Assembly (NCBI GenBank): GCA_018266055.1
Contig: JAFDYT010000008.1
Coordinates: forward strand, 90,862-154,861
Reading direction: 5' to 3'
DNA: 64,000 nucleotides
Source of the DNA: Bacteroidota bacterium
Lineage (GTDB): Bacteria; Bacteroidota; Bacteroidia; Cytophagales; Cyclobacteriaceae
Shown: positions 10,141 to 19,215 of the stretch, in pieces
How the letters are laid out: every line of letters starts with the position of its first letter
Numbering within the stretch: position 1 is the first letter of the stretch
Notes under the pieces: model-generated
Database searches by the model: none
The model's input: the letters and a program-made list of their open reading frames with translations, nothing else
What the model was told of the DNA's origin: nothing
Translations under genes and position numbers: made by a program

Positions 10141-10659
10141 ATGAAAGCCATGACAATCACCTTGGTCTTAGTATGTGCAATGATCTCGTGTTCAGAGCCC
10201 ATGCCTGCTAAGAAGAATTCGGACCAGGCGCTAACGGTTGAAGCGACTGACAAAGGAAATTTCATGTTCTACGACAGCGCAGACGTTATCGATCAAATGA
10301 TCGCTGGGCAAGACGACCGGGATTCTATCAATCAACCTTTCGAGATCGTCGAGTTTAGCAGAGAGGGAAATGTTATCGTAGCTACCATGGCGTATGCTCC
10401 ATCTTGCGTAGACGTAAAATTTATGATTGCGATGAGTAACCAACAGACCTTGATCTATCCGCAGATTATTACTCTTGTAGCAATGCTTTCCGCAAAACAT
10501 TGTGGCGAGGAGGAAAAATCCGAACACACAACACTGAGAATCGATTTAAAAGAATTGACGGATCAAACGATCGATGACGAAACAAAAGTGGTATTAAAGA
10601 ACCTTTCTTCAGCTCAACACGCCGAGTTGCAGGGTCAGATAAGTTCTATAGGGGATTGA
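10141..10659 (+). CDS. Small lipoprotein of unknown function
   Basis: From the ATG at 10141 the product (172 residues) has an N-terminal hydrophobic stretch and a lipobox-like AMISC, followed by a polar, acidic chain with two conserved-looking cysteines (SCVDVKF and KHCGEEE). I do not recognise the family. Upstream in-frame ATGs at 10093 and 10108 would place the signal sequence internally, so I reject them. The gene is followed by a strong intrinsic terminator. Confidence 0.6.
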   Translation: MKAMTITLVLVCAMISCSEPMPAKKNSDQALTVEATDKGNFMFYDSADVIDQMIAGQDDRDSINQPFEIVEFSREGNVIVATMAYAPSCVDVKFMIAMSNQQTLIYPQIITLVAMLSAKHCGEEEKSEHTTLRIDLKELTDQTIDDETKVVLKNLSSAQHAELQGQISSIGD

Positions 10660-10685
10660 GTTTATCAGGCGTGGCGGAAAGAGGT

Positions 10686-10735
10686 AAGGCGTTGTTGTTG
10701 TCGACTGGTAAGACAGCAGCACGCCTTTTTTTTTT
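10686..10735 (+). terminator. Rho-independent terminator
   Basis: An AAGGCG...CGCCTT stem, extended by GTTGTTGTTGTC pairing imperfectly with GACAGCAGCAC, is followed directly by an uninterrupted run of T. It lies 26 bp after the lipoprotein stop codon and 14 bp before the next ATG, so the hydrolase downstream needs its own start signal or read-through. Confidence 0.8.
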
Positions 10736-10748
10736 GTGAGTTCAAATT

Positions 10749-11963
10749 ATGAGTAAGGACATAGGACAAAGACATAGCGGCCGTTTTCATTTCAGGGATG
10801 GGTTAATGGATTTTAACTTCGGCTGGGCATTAGGCAACACCCGATTTGGCGGATTATCCATAGGAGAACTTTTTTACCACGCCAATCGCATACACGACGG
10901 TGACGTTGCGTCATGGACGCACGAATTCCAGTCGCTCATGGAAGCCCAGTTCACGCTTGCCGAGCGCTCTCTCAGGCACGGTAGTTTTAACATGGCTGCG
11001 GAACGATACTTAGCTGCGTCGCAGTCCGCCCGGTACGCGTTGCATTTTACGGAGAGAGACGAGAAGGGGAGGGGTCTGATTTACTTAATGGAGTTGGGTT
11101 TCCAGAACTTCCTTCGATACTCCGGTACTAACCTGAAGTCTTTTGATTTCCAGTTTAAAGAAAAGCATCTTCCAGCGTACGTCAGCAAGCGCTGGGATAG
11201 TACGATGCCCATTTGTGTTGTGATCGGCGGAGGAGACACTTTCCGCGAAGATCTTTTTTACCTGGGTGGATATCCGGCACTCAACGAGCAATATAATGTT
11301 GTGCTGGTGGATCTTCCAGGTCAGGGTAAAACACCGTATTCAAAACTGTTTTTCGGAATGGATACGATTGAAGCTGTTTCCGTTGTACTCGACACTATTG
11401 AAAAGTGGAGCGCAGCAACTCCCGTAGTTTTATTAGGCTTCAGCGGTGGAGGTTTCATAACAACGTATGCGGCAATCAGTGAGCCGCGCGTCTTCGCCTG
11501 GGCTGCAAGCACACCTATCTATGATTTCGCACATCTATTTGAAAAAGCTTTCCCGTCCTTATTCAAAAAAACTGGAACAAGCTTTTTAATAAAATGGATC
11601 TTCAAGTTCATGGGAAAGCTCTCGACGCCTCGGAGCCTTGCGATGCGTACGTACCAGTGGCAATTCGGGGTTAAAGAATTGAGCGAAGTAATAACAAGCT
11701 TCAGAGAGCTCGGAAAACTGGACTACCACAAGATATCTCGCCCCGGACTTGTCCTGATCGGCGAAAGTGAGGATGTAGAACTGAAAGAACAGGCAAACGA
11801 TATATTTGAAGACCTGGTTCGGCGAGTGCCGTCATCTCGGAAGGTTGTTTTTCCAGTGGGGAGTGGCGCAGATGCACATTGTCAGGTTCATAATCTGCAA
11901 TCTGCGCAGTATGAGATATTCACATGGTTTAATACAATTTGTAAGTCTGCGGAATCAAAGTAA
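10749..11963 (+). CDS. Alpha/beta hydrolase (FrsA / 2,6-dihydropseudooxynicotine hydrolase-like)
   Basis: The 404-residue cytoplasmic enzyme begins with a helical cap (about residues 20-130: N-terminal helices with FNMAAERYLAASQSARYA). The hydrolase core contains VVLVDLPGQGKT, the nucleophile elbow LLGFSGGGF (S232), an acid position in LIGESEDVE, and a terminal histidine in ADAHCQVHN. A helical N-terminal cap before the core is the pattern of the FrsA/DHPON group, which cleaves C-C or ester bonds; the substrate is not known. There is no signal peptide. Confidence 0.8.
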   Translation: MSKDIGQRHSGRFHFRDGLMDFNFGWALGNTRFGGLSIGELFYHANRIHDGDVASWTHEFQSLMEAQFTLAERSLRHGSFNMAAERYLAASQSARYALHFTERDEKGRGLIYLMELGFQNFLRYSGTNLKSFDFQFKEKHLPAYVSKRWDSTMPICVVIGGGDTFREDLFYLGGYPALNEQYNVVLVDLPGQGKTPYSKLFFGMDTIEAVSVVLDTIEKWSAATPVVLLGFSGGGFITTYAAISEPRVFAWAASTPIYDFAHLFEKAFPSLFKKTGTSFLIKWIFKFMGKLSTPRSLAMRTYQWQFGVKELSEVITSFRELGKLDYHKISRPGLVLIGESEDVELKEQANDIFEDLVRRVPSSRKVVFPVGSGADAHCQVHNLQSAQYEIFTWFNTICKSAESK

Positions 11964-11983
11964 TAGTTCTGTAGAATAACGGT

Positions 11984-12859
11984 TTACGAAGACAATACGG
12001 TTGAAGATGCATTGGGCCTTTTGCCTTGCCTGTACGATTCAGGATTGACGCCGACAGAATTCTTGAAGAGTCGACTAAAAGAACTGTGATTTTGAAACCC
12101 CACCCTCATAACAATATCGTGAACCTTTAGATTGGTTTCTGCCAACAGGAGCCTTGCAATATCGATCCTGTCTGCCGCGATATCCTTACTCGGAGTTTCA
12201 TGGAAGATCAGCTTGTAATTCCTGAGCAGATGATTTAAGGACATTGAGGAATGCCGACCGATTGACATCAGGTTGATTGGACGGTTGAGATGAACGCGCA
12301 TGTAAGAGCGGGCATTGATTATCTTTGTTGCGATATCGAGTCGAGTTGAATGCCGGCTTGAAGGTAATTTTTTCGCGTAGGCTCGAATCAACTGTTGCAG
12401 CGCTTCTTCCAAGTCCCTCATTAGCAGATGAGCATTCAGATAAGAAGAGTCGAACGCTTGTATGAGCGCCGGCGGCATCCCCTCGCGAAGTAGAAATCCC
12501 CCGGGATTTCGACGGAGAAACTTATCATAGATTATTCCATCGCGTGTGATCATATTGGACGTACAATGCACGTAACAGATCCTGGATGAGTATTTCGTGT
12601 CGTTTTTAAGATAATGTTCTCTTCCCGGTACAGCGCAAACTATTGCCAGTTCCTCCTTCTTTTGATTAAAGGTATCGTACGAAGATATGTGTGACAATAG
12701 CCTCTCTGTGCGAATCATACCGCAAACGTCGTTTCCCTGGAATCGCAGGTGATGCCGTTGGCCCGGGGCGAGCGTGACTTCGTTTACTTTGGTGTAATGT
12801 AAATCCGATGGTTCACCCAATGTCAGGGCCGCATGGGCTGGGGATGCGAAGGAATTCAT
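11984..12859 (-). CDS. AraC-family transcriptional regulator
   Basis: The 291-residue soluble protein has an N-terminal effector-like region (about 1-175) and a C-terminal AraC domain (about 190-282) with both helix-turn-helices: INLMSIGRHSSMSLNHLLRN and VHDIVMRVGFQNHSSFSRLF. It ends convergently with the hydrolase gene (20-bp gap) and lies downstream of a permease and a histidine kinase on the same strand. That kinase has no LytTR partner nearby, so this regulator may substitute for it; this is inference. Confidence 0.85.
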   Translation of the reverse strand: MNSFASPAHAALTLGEPSDLHYTKVNEVTLAPGQRHHLRFQGNDVCGMIRTERLLSHISSYDTFNQKKEELAIVCAVPGREHYLKNDTKYSSRICYVHCTSNMITRDGIIYDKFLRRNPGGFLLREGMPPALIQAFDSSYLNAHLLMRDLEEALQQLIRAYAKKLPSSRHSTRLDIATKIINARSYMRVHLNRPINLMSIGRHSSMSLNHLLRNYKLIFHETPSKDIAADRIDIARLLLAETNLKVHDIVMRVGFQNHSSFSRLFKNSVGVNPESYRQGKRPNASSTVLSS

Positions 12860-12983
12860 AAGGATTTAATCCTGCATAAATTCGGTCGCAGTTCGACGAT
12901 GTTAAATGGATAAATAGCGAAGGGTTTAAAAATCGCTTCGTGTTGCACTTTTTTTCCTTCGATCCGAAGGTGTGAATACGGAG

Positions 12984-14072
12984 TTATGCCCTGATCAATG
13001 GGATATCTAACTCGACGTCCGTTCCCCTGGATTGGTTGTTCTTCAAGCGAAGATGGAAGTCATCCTGGTACACATGCGATAGTCGCGAGTACACATTGCT
13101 GAGGCCGATGCCTACTTTGAAATTCGGCTTCACCGGGATACCAGCACCGTCGTCGCGGATGTTGATACGAACGCGGTCAGCTTCCTGCCTTACGATGACC
13201 TCTATCAGACAGTTGTGAGCGTTCTTAGAGAAACCGTGCTGGAATGCATTCTCAACGAGCGGTTGCAATATAAAAGGTGGCAATTGGGCATCAAGAAGGT
13301 CTTGCTGAGCGTCGATGTTTATCTTGAGGCGATCGGAGAATCTTATTTGCTGGATCGACAAGTACTGTCGCGTTATATCCAACTCGTGGCTCAACGAAAT
13401 GAATTGTTCCTCAGCTATATCGAGAGTTTGCCGCAGCAATGAACTAAGATTTGTTAACATCGCAATCGCTTTGTCATTCTCTTTGTCGAGGAGCATTCCG
13501 ACGATGGCCTGGTGCGTGTTGAAAAGAAAATGCGGCTGCACCTGCATTTTGAGCGCTTTTAATTGGGAGATGATCACCTGTGATTGTAGGGCCAGATTTT
13601 GAAAATTCACCTGCTGGGTATATTCAACATAGGCGATACCTTGCGCTAACACAACAATCGCACTGTACACGACTAACCTCGTACCAAACCCTTCCGGGAA
13701 CAGCGTAGTGAATATTTCACTAATTCCGATCGGCAAATGAATAGCGTAGCGAATGCAGTAGTTGGCGAACGATTCAAGGCTAAAAAATACGATCAAGGTT
13801 CCGACCGCATGCAACACATGATACGAGATTTTTTGGGCGAGAAGCGGAGGTTGTAGAAGATAGCCCAGGGAGAATTGAATAACACGAGGTGCCAGGACGA
13901 TCCAGACTAGCCACGGAAGGAACAGGAAGATGATTGAAGGTATGTCTGGCCATCCCTGGTGGTTAAAGATTCTGAAAATAATATTCCCCGAAACATAAAG
14001 CAGTCCAATTAATATCCATACGGGAACCTGGTAACGCATCGAAATAAGTTGACTCGGCTTTGTCATTGTCAT
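12984..14072 (-). CDS. LytS-like sensor histidine kinase, no LytTR partner adjacent
   Basis: The 362-residue protein has about four membrane helices (residues 16-145), the motif QVQPHFLFNTHQ (H181), N-box LQPLVENAFQHGF and glycine loop KVGIGLSNVYSRL. It is closely related in layout to the kinase at 5712-6851. It lies 46 bp downstream of the preceding permease gene and is likely co-transcribed with it. The expected response regulator is missing; the next gene (124 bp downstream) encodes an AraC protein. Confidence 0.9.
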   Translation of the reverse strand: MTMTKPSQLISMRYQVPVWILIGLLYVSGNIIFRIFNHQGWPDIPSIIFLFLPWLVWIVLAPRVIQFSLGYLLQPPLLAQKISYHVLHAVGTLIVFFSLESFANYCIRYAIHLPIGISEIFTTLFPEGFGTRLVVYSAIVVLAQGIAYVEYTQQVNFQNLALQSQVIISQLKALKMQVQPHFLFNTHQAIVGMLLDKENDKAIAMLTNLSSLLRQTLDIAEEQFISLSHELDITRQYLSIQQIRFSDRLKINIDAQQDLLDAQLPPFILQPLVENAFQHGFSKNAHNCLIEVIVRQEADRVRINIRDDGAGIPVKPNFKVGIGLSNVYSRLSHVYQDDFHLRLKNNQSRGTDVELDIPLIRA

Positions 14073-14118
14073 TGTACTATCCGGTGGTTGTCAATTCTAG
14101 TTAAGGTGTTTTTTTTGT

Positions 14119-16485
14119 TTATCGTGTGCCATTTCCACCATTCACAAAGATTGGATCGCCTTTCGGATATAGGTTCGCAAGTCTCCATCCGGCCACCCGA
14201 TAGATGAGCAGGATAAGGGAAAGTTCCAGAACGCCCACAACGACAAAAACCAGTGGGTTGAGTGGCGCATAGACGGCGTATTGATTAAGCCAGAACAACA
14301 TCATCCCGAGTGAAGCAGGCAAAGCCAGGACGACTGCCACGACAACGGCTCTGATGTCCGGTTCTTCGAAGCTAAAAGAAATCAATCTCTCACCTGCAAC
14401 CCCAAGTAATGTGAATATCAACGCAAAAGCTGCAAAACAAAATAGCACATTATTAAACTGGGCCTCTTTGCAGTAAAGGTCTTCGATGTACACTTTCATG
14501 GGTGTCAACTCGAAGTCAAATTTTACGTCACTTTTAATTGCGACCATCGCCTGGCGCAGTGTGGAAAAATCTGCATTGGATTTTATGAAAAAGAACCTGG
14601 GAGGAGCGTTCGATTGTATGAACATGATGGATTTCAGTGGCTCTTTTATTGAGTTGTAAAAGAAATCATCGACAACACCCGTCACTGATAATGGAATCAA
14701 CCGGTCGTCGTTATCCCAGTATAAATTATTAATGGCGATGTGCTGCCGTTCTAGTTGTGCCTCGGCTTGATGGTTTAGCCATGCTGTTTGAACAGGGTTC
14801 GTCGGATCAATTACATCATTGTTCGGACTTCTGGGCTGAACATGTAACCCGAAAATCCGAAAAAATCCGCTATCAATTCTAAGTTCACTCACGCTGAGCT
14901 GCATTTTCCGGGTTCCATCAAATACCGGGTTCCGATTCAAATAGCCTCCTGGAATATTGCTTACTCCTGTTATGCCGGTGACTCCGGGAAGTTGCCTGAC
15001 TGCCGAGGTAAATGCGATCGATTCGCTGGGTTTCATACCCGGTGAACGAATGGTTACCAGGTAAATATCTTCTCTTGCCAGGCTGGCTGCGGGCGAAGTC
15101 ATAAATTTTCGTTGCTTCCAGACACCCAGCGAGAAGCACACCAGGCATGTTGTACTGAATATTTGAATTGCCAGGAGCATTCTTGAAACATAAAGGCCGG
15201 GCGTTTTGGTGACAACTGCATTCGGAGACCTGCCATCACGCGTGTATCGCATTACGTAAAGAAAGTATGCGATGCTTCCGGAGAATAGCAAGAGCATACA
15301 AATGGCAACGATGCGGCAAAGGAACAGCCATGCAGAAATGGAAGAATAAAAAGGCGGTAGTTCGACGATATAATAAACTAAGGGATTGAACGCGTAGAGA
15401 AAAATAGTTGCGAGTACAAACGAGATCGATGGAAGTAAGAACACTTCCGGTAGGAAATTAAGAATCAATTGAGGGTCCGATGCGCCAATGGATCTATGTA
15501 AGATGACATTTTTGATTTGAACCTGTGTAATCCGGATCCAGTAAGTCAGGTAGTTGACGGTGCCAGCGAGAAGGATCAGGAACAGCGCGCCTCCAATAGT
15601 GTAAAGGTATCTTAGACTGATGGTGTCGTGGAGTTCCCAAAGGATTGTGCTGGTGGTGTGTATTTCATCGAGTGGTTGGAGCTTGAAACCGTATTGTTTT
15701 TGAATGATCGTTGCCTCTTGTGACTTTGCGAAATCATTGGCGGCTATAAGCGCGCCGGTCATATTCTTCTCGATGTCGTTTATGTTTGCCTTTTGATCGA
15801 GTTCTACATAAATATAATGCCCGAAATCTGGCCACTGAAAAAATGACTCCCGTTCGAATTCACGGCGAAGCCATTCATACGAAATCACGGCATCGAATCG
15901 CAGATGGGAGCCGTAACCGATATCTTCGAAAACACCTGCGACTTCGAACGGCGTTTCGATTGCATCTAATTTGAGAAGTTTGCCGGTTGCACTTTGATTT
16001 CCAAAATATTTGCGGGCGGTCGTGCGCGAGATCATCAGTCGCGGACCTTGGGTAGTGAGGCTGTCTGCGTTTCCGTCTACAAGGTTGAAATCGAAGACCC
16101 GGAAGAAATCATGATCCACCGCGATGATATTTTTCTCTTCAGATGCCAGGCCATTGGCAGGATTTTCAAAACGCACAGTTCTTCTATTCAGTCCCTCAAC
16201 CCAAAGTGGCGTGAGCGAGGTAGCTCCTTTAACTCCGGGTTGCGACCGTAACACTTTGACGAGTGGATACGGAGTGCGGGACTGGGAAGAGCTATCGCTC
16301 CAGATAACGCGATAAATGAGATCGTGATTTTTGTGAAACTCTTCGAAACTGGTCTCTGTGTCAACGTAGCACCAAAGCCAGGCACTTACCATCCATGTTA
16401 GTGATAGGCCGGCGACCATGATAAGGCTTAGGGTCTGATTTGCACGCAAAGAACGCCAGGCTGTTCTGAAATATAGAAGGTCCAT
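14119..16485 (-). CDS. MacB/FtsX-family ABC transporter permease, divergent, with shortened C-terminal FtsX domain
   Basis: From ATG 16485 the protein (788 residues) has the double MacB layout: TM1, MacB periplasmic domain, FtsX helices, TM, second periplasmic domain, FtsX helices. The first FtsX block keeps a worn version of the coupling loop (NVILHRSIGASD in place of the usual EIGVRKSVGA). In the second block the loop that normally reads like KEIGIRKVLGA followed by a helix is missing: LLGVAGERLISF runs straight into FEEPDIRAVVV. The intact paralogues at 21645 and 45667 retain it. It has no ATPase neighbour. An upstream in-frame ATG at 16524 adds unconserved residues. Confidence 0.88.
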   Translation of the reverse strand: MDLLYFRTAWRSLRANQTLSLIMVAGLSLTWMVSAWLWCYVDTETSFEEFHKNHDLIYRVIWSDSSSQSRTPYPLVKVLRSQPGVKGATSLTPLWVEGLNRRTVRFENPANGLASEEKNIIAVDHDFFRVFDFNLVDGNADSLTTQGPRLMISRTTARKYFGNQSATGKLLKLDAIETPFEVAGVFEDIGYGSHLRFDAVISYEWLRREFERESFFQWPDFGHYIYVELDQKANINDIEKNMTGALIAANDFAKSQEATIIQKQYGFKLQPLDEIHTTSTILWELHDTISLRYLYTIGGALFLILLAGTVNYLTYWIRITQVQIKNVILHRSIGASDPQLILNFLPEVFLLPSISFVLATIFLYAFNPLVYYIVELPPFYSSISAWLFLCRIVAICMLLLFSGSIAYFLYVMRYTRDGRSPNAVVTKTPGLYVSRMLLAIQIFSTTCLVCFSLGVWKQRKFMTSPAASLAREDIYLVTIRSPGMKPSESIAFTSAVRQLPGVTGITGVSNIPGGYLNRNPVFDGTRKMQLSVSELRIDSGFFRIFGLHVQPRSPNNDVIDPTNPVQTAWLNHQAEAQLERQHIAINNLYWDNDDRLIPLSVTGVVDDFFYNSIKEPLKSIMFIQSNAPPRFFFIKSNADFSTLRQAMVAIKSDVKFDFELTPMKVYIEDLYCKEAQFNNVLFCFAAFALIFTLLGVAGERLISFSFEEPDIRAVVVAVVLALPASLGMMLFWLNQYAVYAPLNPLVFVVVGVLELSLILLIYRVAGWRLANLYPKGDPIFVNGGNGTR

Positions 16486-16688
16486 AAACGGTACGGGCTT
16501 ACAGCGCATTAAAATTACGCGCACGATGCCAGATATACAATCTGTCTATTGCAATCCATCCGAATTAAAATTGCGAGTCTTCCCGCCAACAACTTTACTG
16601 GTCGTCGTATATCGCCATGGTAATTTTCTTTTCCTGGTTTCTTTAGAAAAAATCGCTTACCCCGATCTTAAAATTTCCCGTAAAGTCT

Positions 16689-16714
16689 TATTTTTGACAC
16701 ACACACACATACAC
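16689..16714 (+). promoter_or_regulatory. Candidate -7 box and CA-repeat leader before the membrane-protein gene
   Basis: TATTTTTG at 16689-16696 matches the Bacteroidota -7 consensus TAnnTTTG. It is followed at once by a short (CA)n tract ending at 16714, 17 bp before the ATG at 16731. No TTTG is present at the right distance upstream, so the call is weak. Confidence 0.35.
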
Positions 16715-16730
16715 TTATACACGCCGAATC

Positions 16731-17345
16731 ATGGAAAGAAAATTACTTCGTTACGGATATTTCGTCCATATTTGTGCATGGCTCCTGGTGCCTGTTTTTA
16801 TATTCATCGTTATGCCGCGATGGGGTATGACACTCGCTGATTTGAATGACGGACAGGTCGTTCTCGATACCCTCGAACAACATCCGCTTCTCGTGGTCTT
16901 TCCGGGACTCGACCTGGCTCTCGGACTCTCACTGATGATAGTTACTGTTGCATTGCACCGGCAGCTGGAAAATTCGGTGTGGAACGATCTTCAAAAAATA
17001 TTTGGATTAATAGCAGGCATGCTTTTCATCTACGGCGCCTTTTCAAGGATAACCACATTTGCTAATCTCATCGTTGACCCGCATGTGGAGGAATTGAGAT
17101 TTTTTGGTTACAGTGTTGTGAATTACCTCCAGCTGGGAAATAGTCATGCTGTGCAGTTTTTCCTGGCGGCATGGTTAGTTACAAGTAACGCATTGCGCTT
17201 TACGACAGGGAAGCGCAGTGTGTTACTCTTCATCATAATCATGATGTCTGTGGTGAGTCTTCTGGCACCTTTTCTCGCACCGATCGCAGGTGTACTGATG
17301 ATAACGAATCTCACCTCAAGTATCTATTGGATCGCCAAGGCCTGA
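16731..17345 (+). CDS. Integral membrane protein of unknown function
   Basis: The 204-residue protein is almost entirely hydrophobic, with about six transmembrane helices (near residues 10-30, 50-72, 85-105, 112-130 weakly, 145-162 and 168-200). It resembles DUF4386-like or other small Bacteroidota membrane proteins in general pattern only; I cannot name a family. The gene stands alone, divergent from the permease gene and convergent with the exported protein at 17366. Confidence 0.6.
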   Translation: MERKLLRYGYFVHICAWLLVPVFIFIVMPRWGMTLADLNDGQVVLDTLEQHPLLVVFPGLDLALGLSLMIVTVALHRQLENSVWNDLQKIFGLIAGMLFIYGAFSRITTFANLIVDPHVEELRFFGYSVVNYLQLGNSHAVQFFLAAWLVTSNALRFTTGKRSVLLFIIIMMSVVSLLAPFLAPIAGVLMITNLTSSIYWIAKA

Positions 17346-17365
17346 AGATTTTATCGTTAGTGACC

Positions 17366-18106
17366 TCAGTATAGTAATATTTTGTATCGCACCCTTCCAT
17401 TGAAGAATTCGCGCATTTTCAACATGTCGCGGCCCTTATCTGAGATCCAGAATTTTGCGAAGTTCCCATTCCCATAGTCGATGTTCAGTACCCAGCAGTC
17501 AATGGATGAAGCGGTGGTAACATTCAATGTTGTCCGATCTTCTACGGTTAGCAGGTAGTATCTTCCTGAAGGCCGGCCCGGCTCGTAGTAGGCTATGTAT
17601 GCCTTCTGACCTTTTTTCTTAAAAGGAAAACACTGGAATATTTCGAGATCCATCGGGAACGCATAAGCCGGGATGCCGAAATCGAAGCCGACACTATCCT
17701 TCGGAGTACGCCACATAGGCTTCTGCAAGCGGATATGTTGTTTGTCGAATTCATACCCAGCTTTGCCGCGTTTTTTCCAATCCGATATGTGTTGGATCGG
17801 GGAGAGGTTCTTCAACGAGCCGATTGTCTCAGTTTCTGAAATAAGACTGTCCTTCTGGTACCACTTCCAGCTAAACTTAAATGTGTCGTTCGCCTTTTCG
17901 ATTGACCTTGTCCAAATTGCCACCGGACCGTTGATGTTGTCGAGCGTATCGGTATAGTATACAATATACTTTTTCGAAGAATTTTTGAACGCAGACATAT
18001 TCAGATGATTTTGTCGTGTGTCGAGCGTGTCTATTTGTCCGAAGCCTTTAAGATTCAAGATAACGAGAACCATTAAAATGAAATACCGATGAAAGTTTAA
18101 TTGCAT
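17366..18106 (-). CDS. Exported protein of unknown function
   Basis: I start at the ATG at 18106 (MQLNFHRYFILMVLVILNL), which gives a signal peptide ending about LKGFGQ; an upstream in-frame ATG at 18163 would bury it. The mature part (about 225 residues) is rich in aromatic residues and beta strands (YIVYYTDTLDNINGPVAIWT, FKFSWKWYQKD). It has a pattern often seen in periplasmic DUF3108-like proteins, but I cannot assign one. No neighbours on the same strand. Confidence 0.6.
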   Translation of the reverse strand: MQLNFHRYFILMVLVILNLKGFGQIDTLDTRQNHLNMSAFKNSSKKYIVYYTDTLDNINGPVAIWTRSIEKANDTFKFSWKWYQKDSLISETETIGSLKNLSPIQHISDWKKRGKAGYEFDKQHIRLQKPMWRTPKDSVGFDFGIPAYAFPMDLEIFQCFPFKKKGQKAYIAYYEPGRPSGRYYLLTVEDRTTLNVTTASSIDCWVLNIDYGNGNFAKFWISDKGRDMLKMREFFNGRVRYKILLY

Positions 18107-18373
18107 GGGTGATATAGATATTTGTTTAAGCTTAATTATACAGGTCGGTCGCGCTGCATCCATTGATTTTAACTGGAGCGTGCTTTTTATACAACGGTAC
18201 GTTTGGATATGCAGTTAAGGAGCAGATAATATTTTTTTGCGTTTGGTATGCGATCGTTTTTTCGGCCTTGCATATCATCCGAAAATGGTGAGGCGCGCAT
18301 ACGATAAAGTTCAATAGCAGTTTTATTGTTGCCAATGAACAGTCTACCTTCGACGGTAAAAACACGAGCAACC

Positions 18374-19207
18374 ATGAAAACACGCTCCACCCTCTGTTTC
18401 TTACTACTTGCTTTATCTTTTACACAACGCTGTTGGGCACAAACAGGGCCGACGGTGTTCAAGTGGCCGAATGGCGCCCGGGCCGCGATATGCCTCACAT
18501 TCGATGATGCGCTCTCAAGCCAGATTAAGGTAGCAGTGCCGCTGCTTAATAGATACAAACTTAAAGCGACGTTCTTTCCGACAATCGCTTCCGGATCTTT
18601 TCGGGAAGATGTTAGTCGGTGGAAGGCCGTGGCCAAACAGAATCACGAAATCGGAAATCACTCGTTGTATCACCCTTGCCAAAAGTCTGCACCCGGCATG
18701 GATTGGGTTGCGCCATATCACGATCTCGATACATACAGTATTCAACAATTTATGGAAGAGTTGTCCATCGCTGACGTGGTCATTCAATTGATGGGTGGGA
18801 GGAAAAACCGGACGTTTGCTTATCCGTGTTCTCATTTTATGATCGGTGGCGTTGACGTTACTGATTCTATCCGTCACCATTATTTGTCGGCGCGTGACAG
18901 TGATGAGACTATGCCACGCAATATTGTTCCAGTAGATCAACTGGATCTGCATCATATTCCATCATGGGCCCCGTCGGGCAACAGCGCCCAGGAGCTGATT
19001 GGGTACGTTGAACTGGTAAAAGGTGCGGGCTTATTGGGAGTATTTACGTTTCATGGAATCGGTGGCGATCATATGACGACTGAAACATCGGACTTCGAGC
19101 AACTTTTGCAATATCTAGTCGATAATCGCAAAAGCGTATGGGTCACGACTTTTGAGGAAGCCTCCGAATATATACAAAGGCACCGTGCAAGTTTGAATCC
19201 AAGATAA
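18374..19207 (+). CDS. Exported polysaccharide deacetylase family protein (NodB domain)
   Basis: Signal peptide 1-23 from the ATG at 18374 (ends RCWAQ). The NodB domain shows motif 1 AICLTFDDA (catalytic and metal Asp pair), motif 2 EIGNHSLYHP (two metal histidines four apart), and a later TFAYPCSHF and GVFTFHGIGGDH. Enzymes of this family remove N- or O-acetyl groups from glycans outside the cytoplasm; the particular glycan is unknown. An upstream ATG at 18326 would add 16 residues before the signal peptide and is less likely. Confidence 0.85.
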   Translation: MKTRSTLCFLLLALSFTQRCWAQTGPTVFKWPNGARAAICLTFDDALSSQIKVAVPLLNRYKLKATFFPTIASGSFREDVSRWKAVAKQNHEIGNHSLYHPCQKSAPGMDWVAPYHDLDTYSIQQFMEELSIADVVIQLMGGRKNRTFAYPCSHFMIGGVDVTDSIRHHYLSARDSDETMPRNIVPVDQLDLHHIPSWAPSGNSAQELIGYVELVKGAGLLGVFTFHGIGGDHMTTETSDFEQLLQYLVDNRKSVWVTTFEEASEYIQRHRASLNPR

Positions 19208-19215
19208 TTGACACG

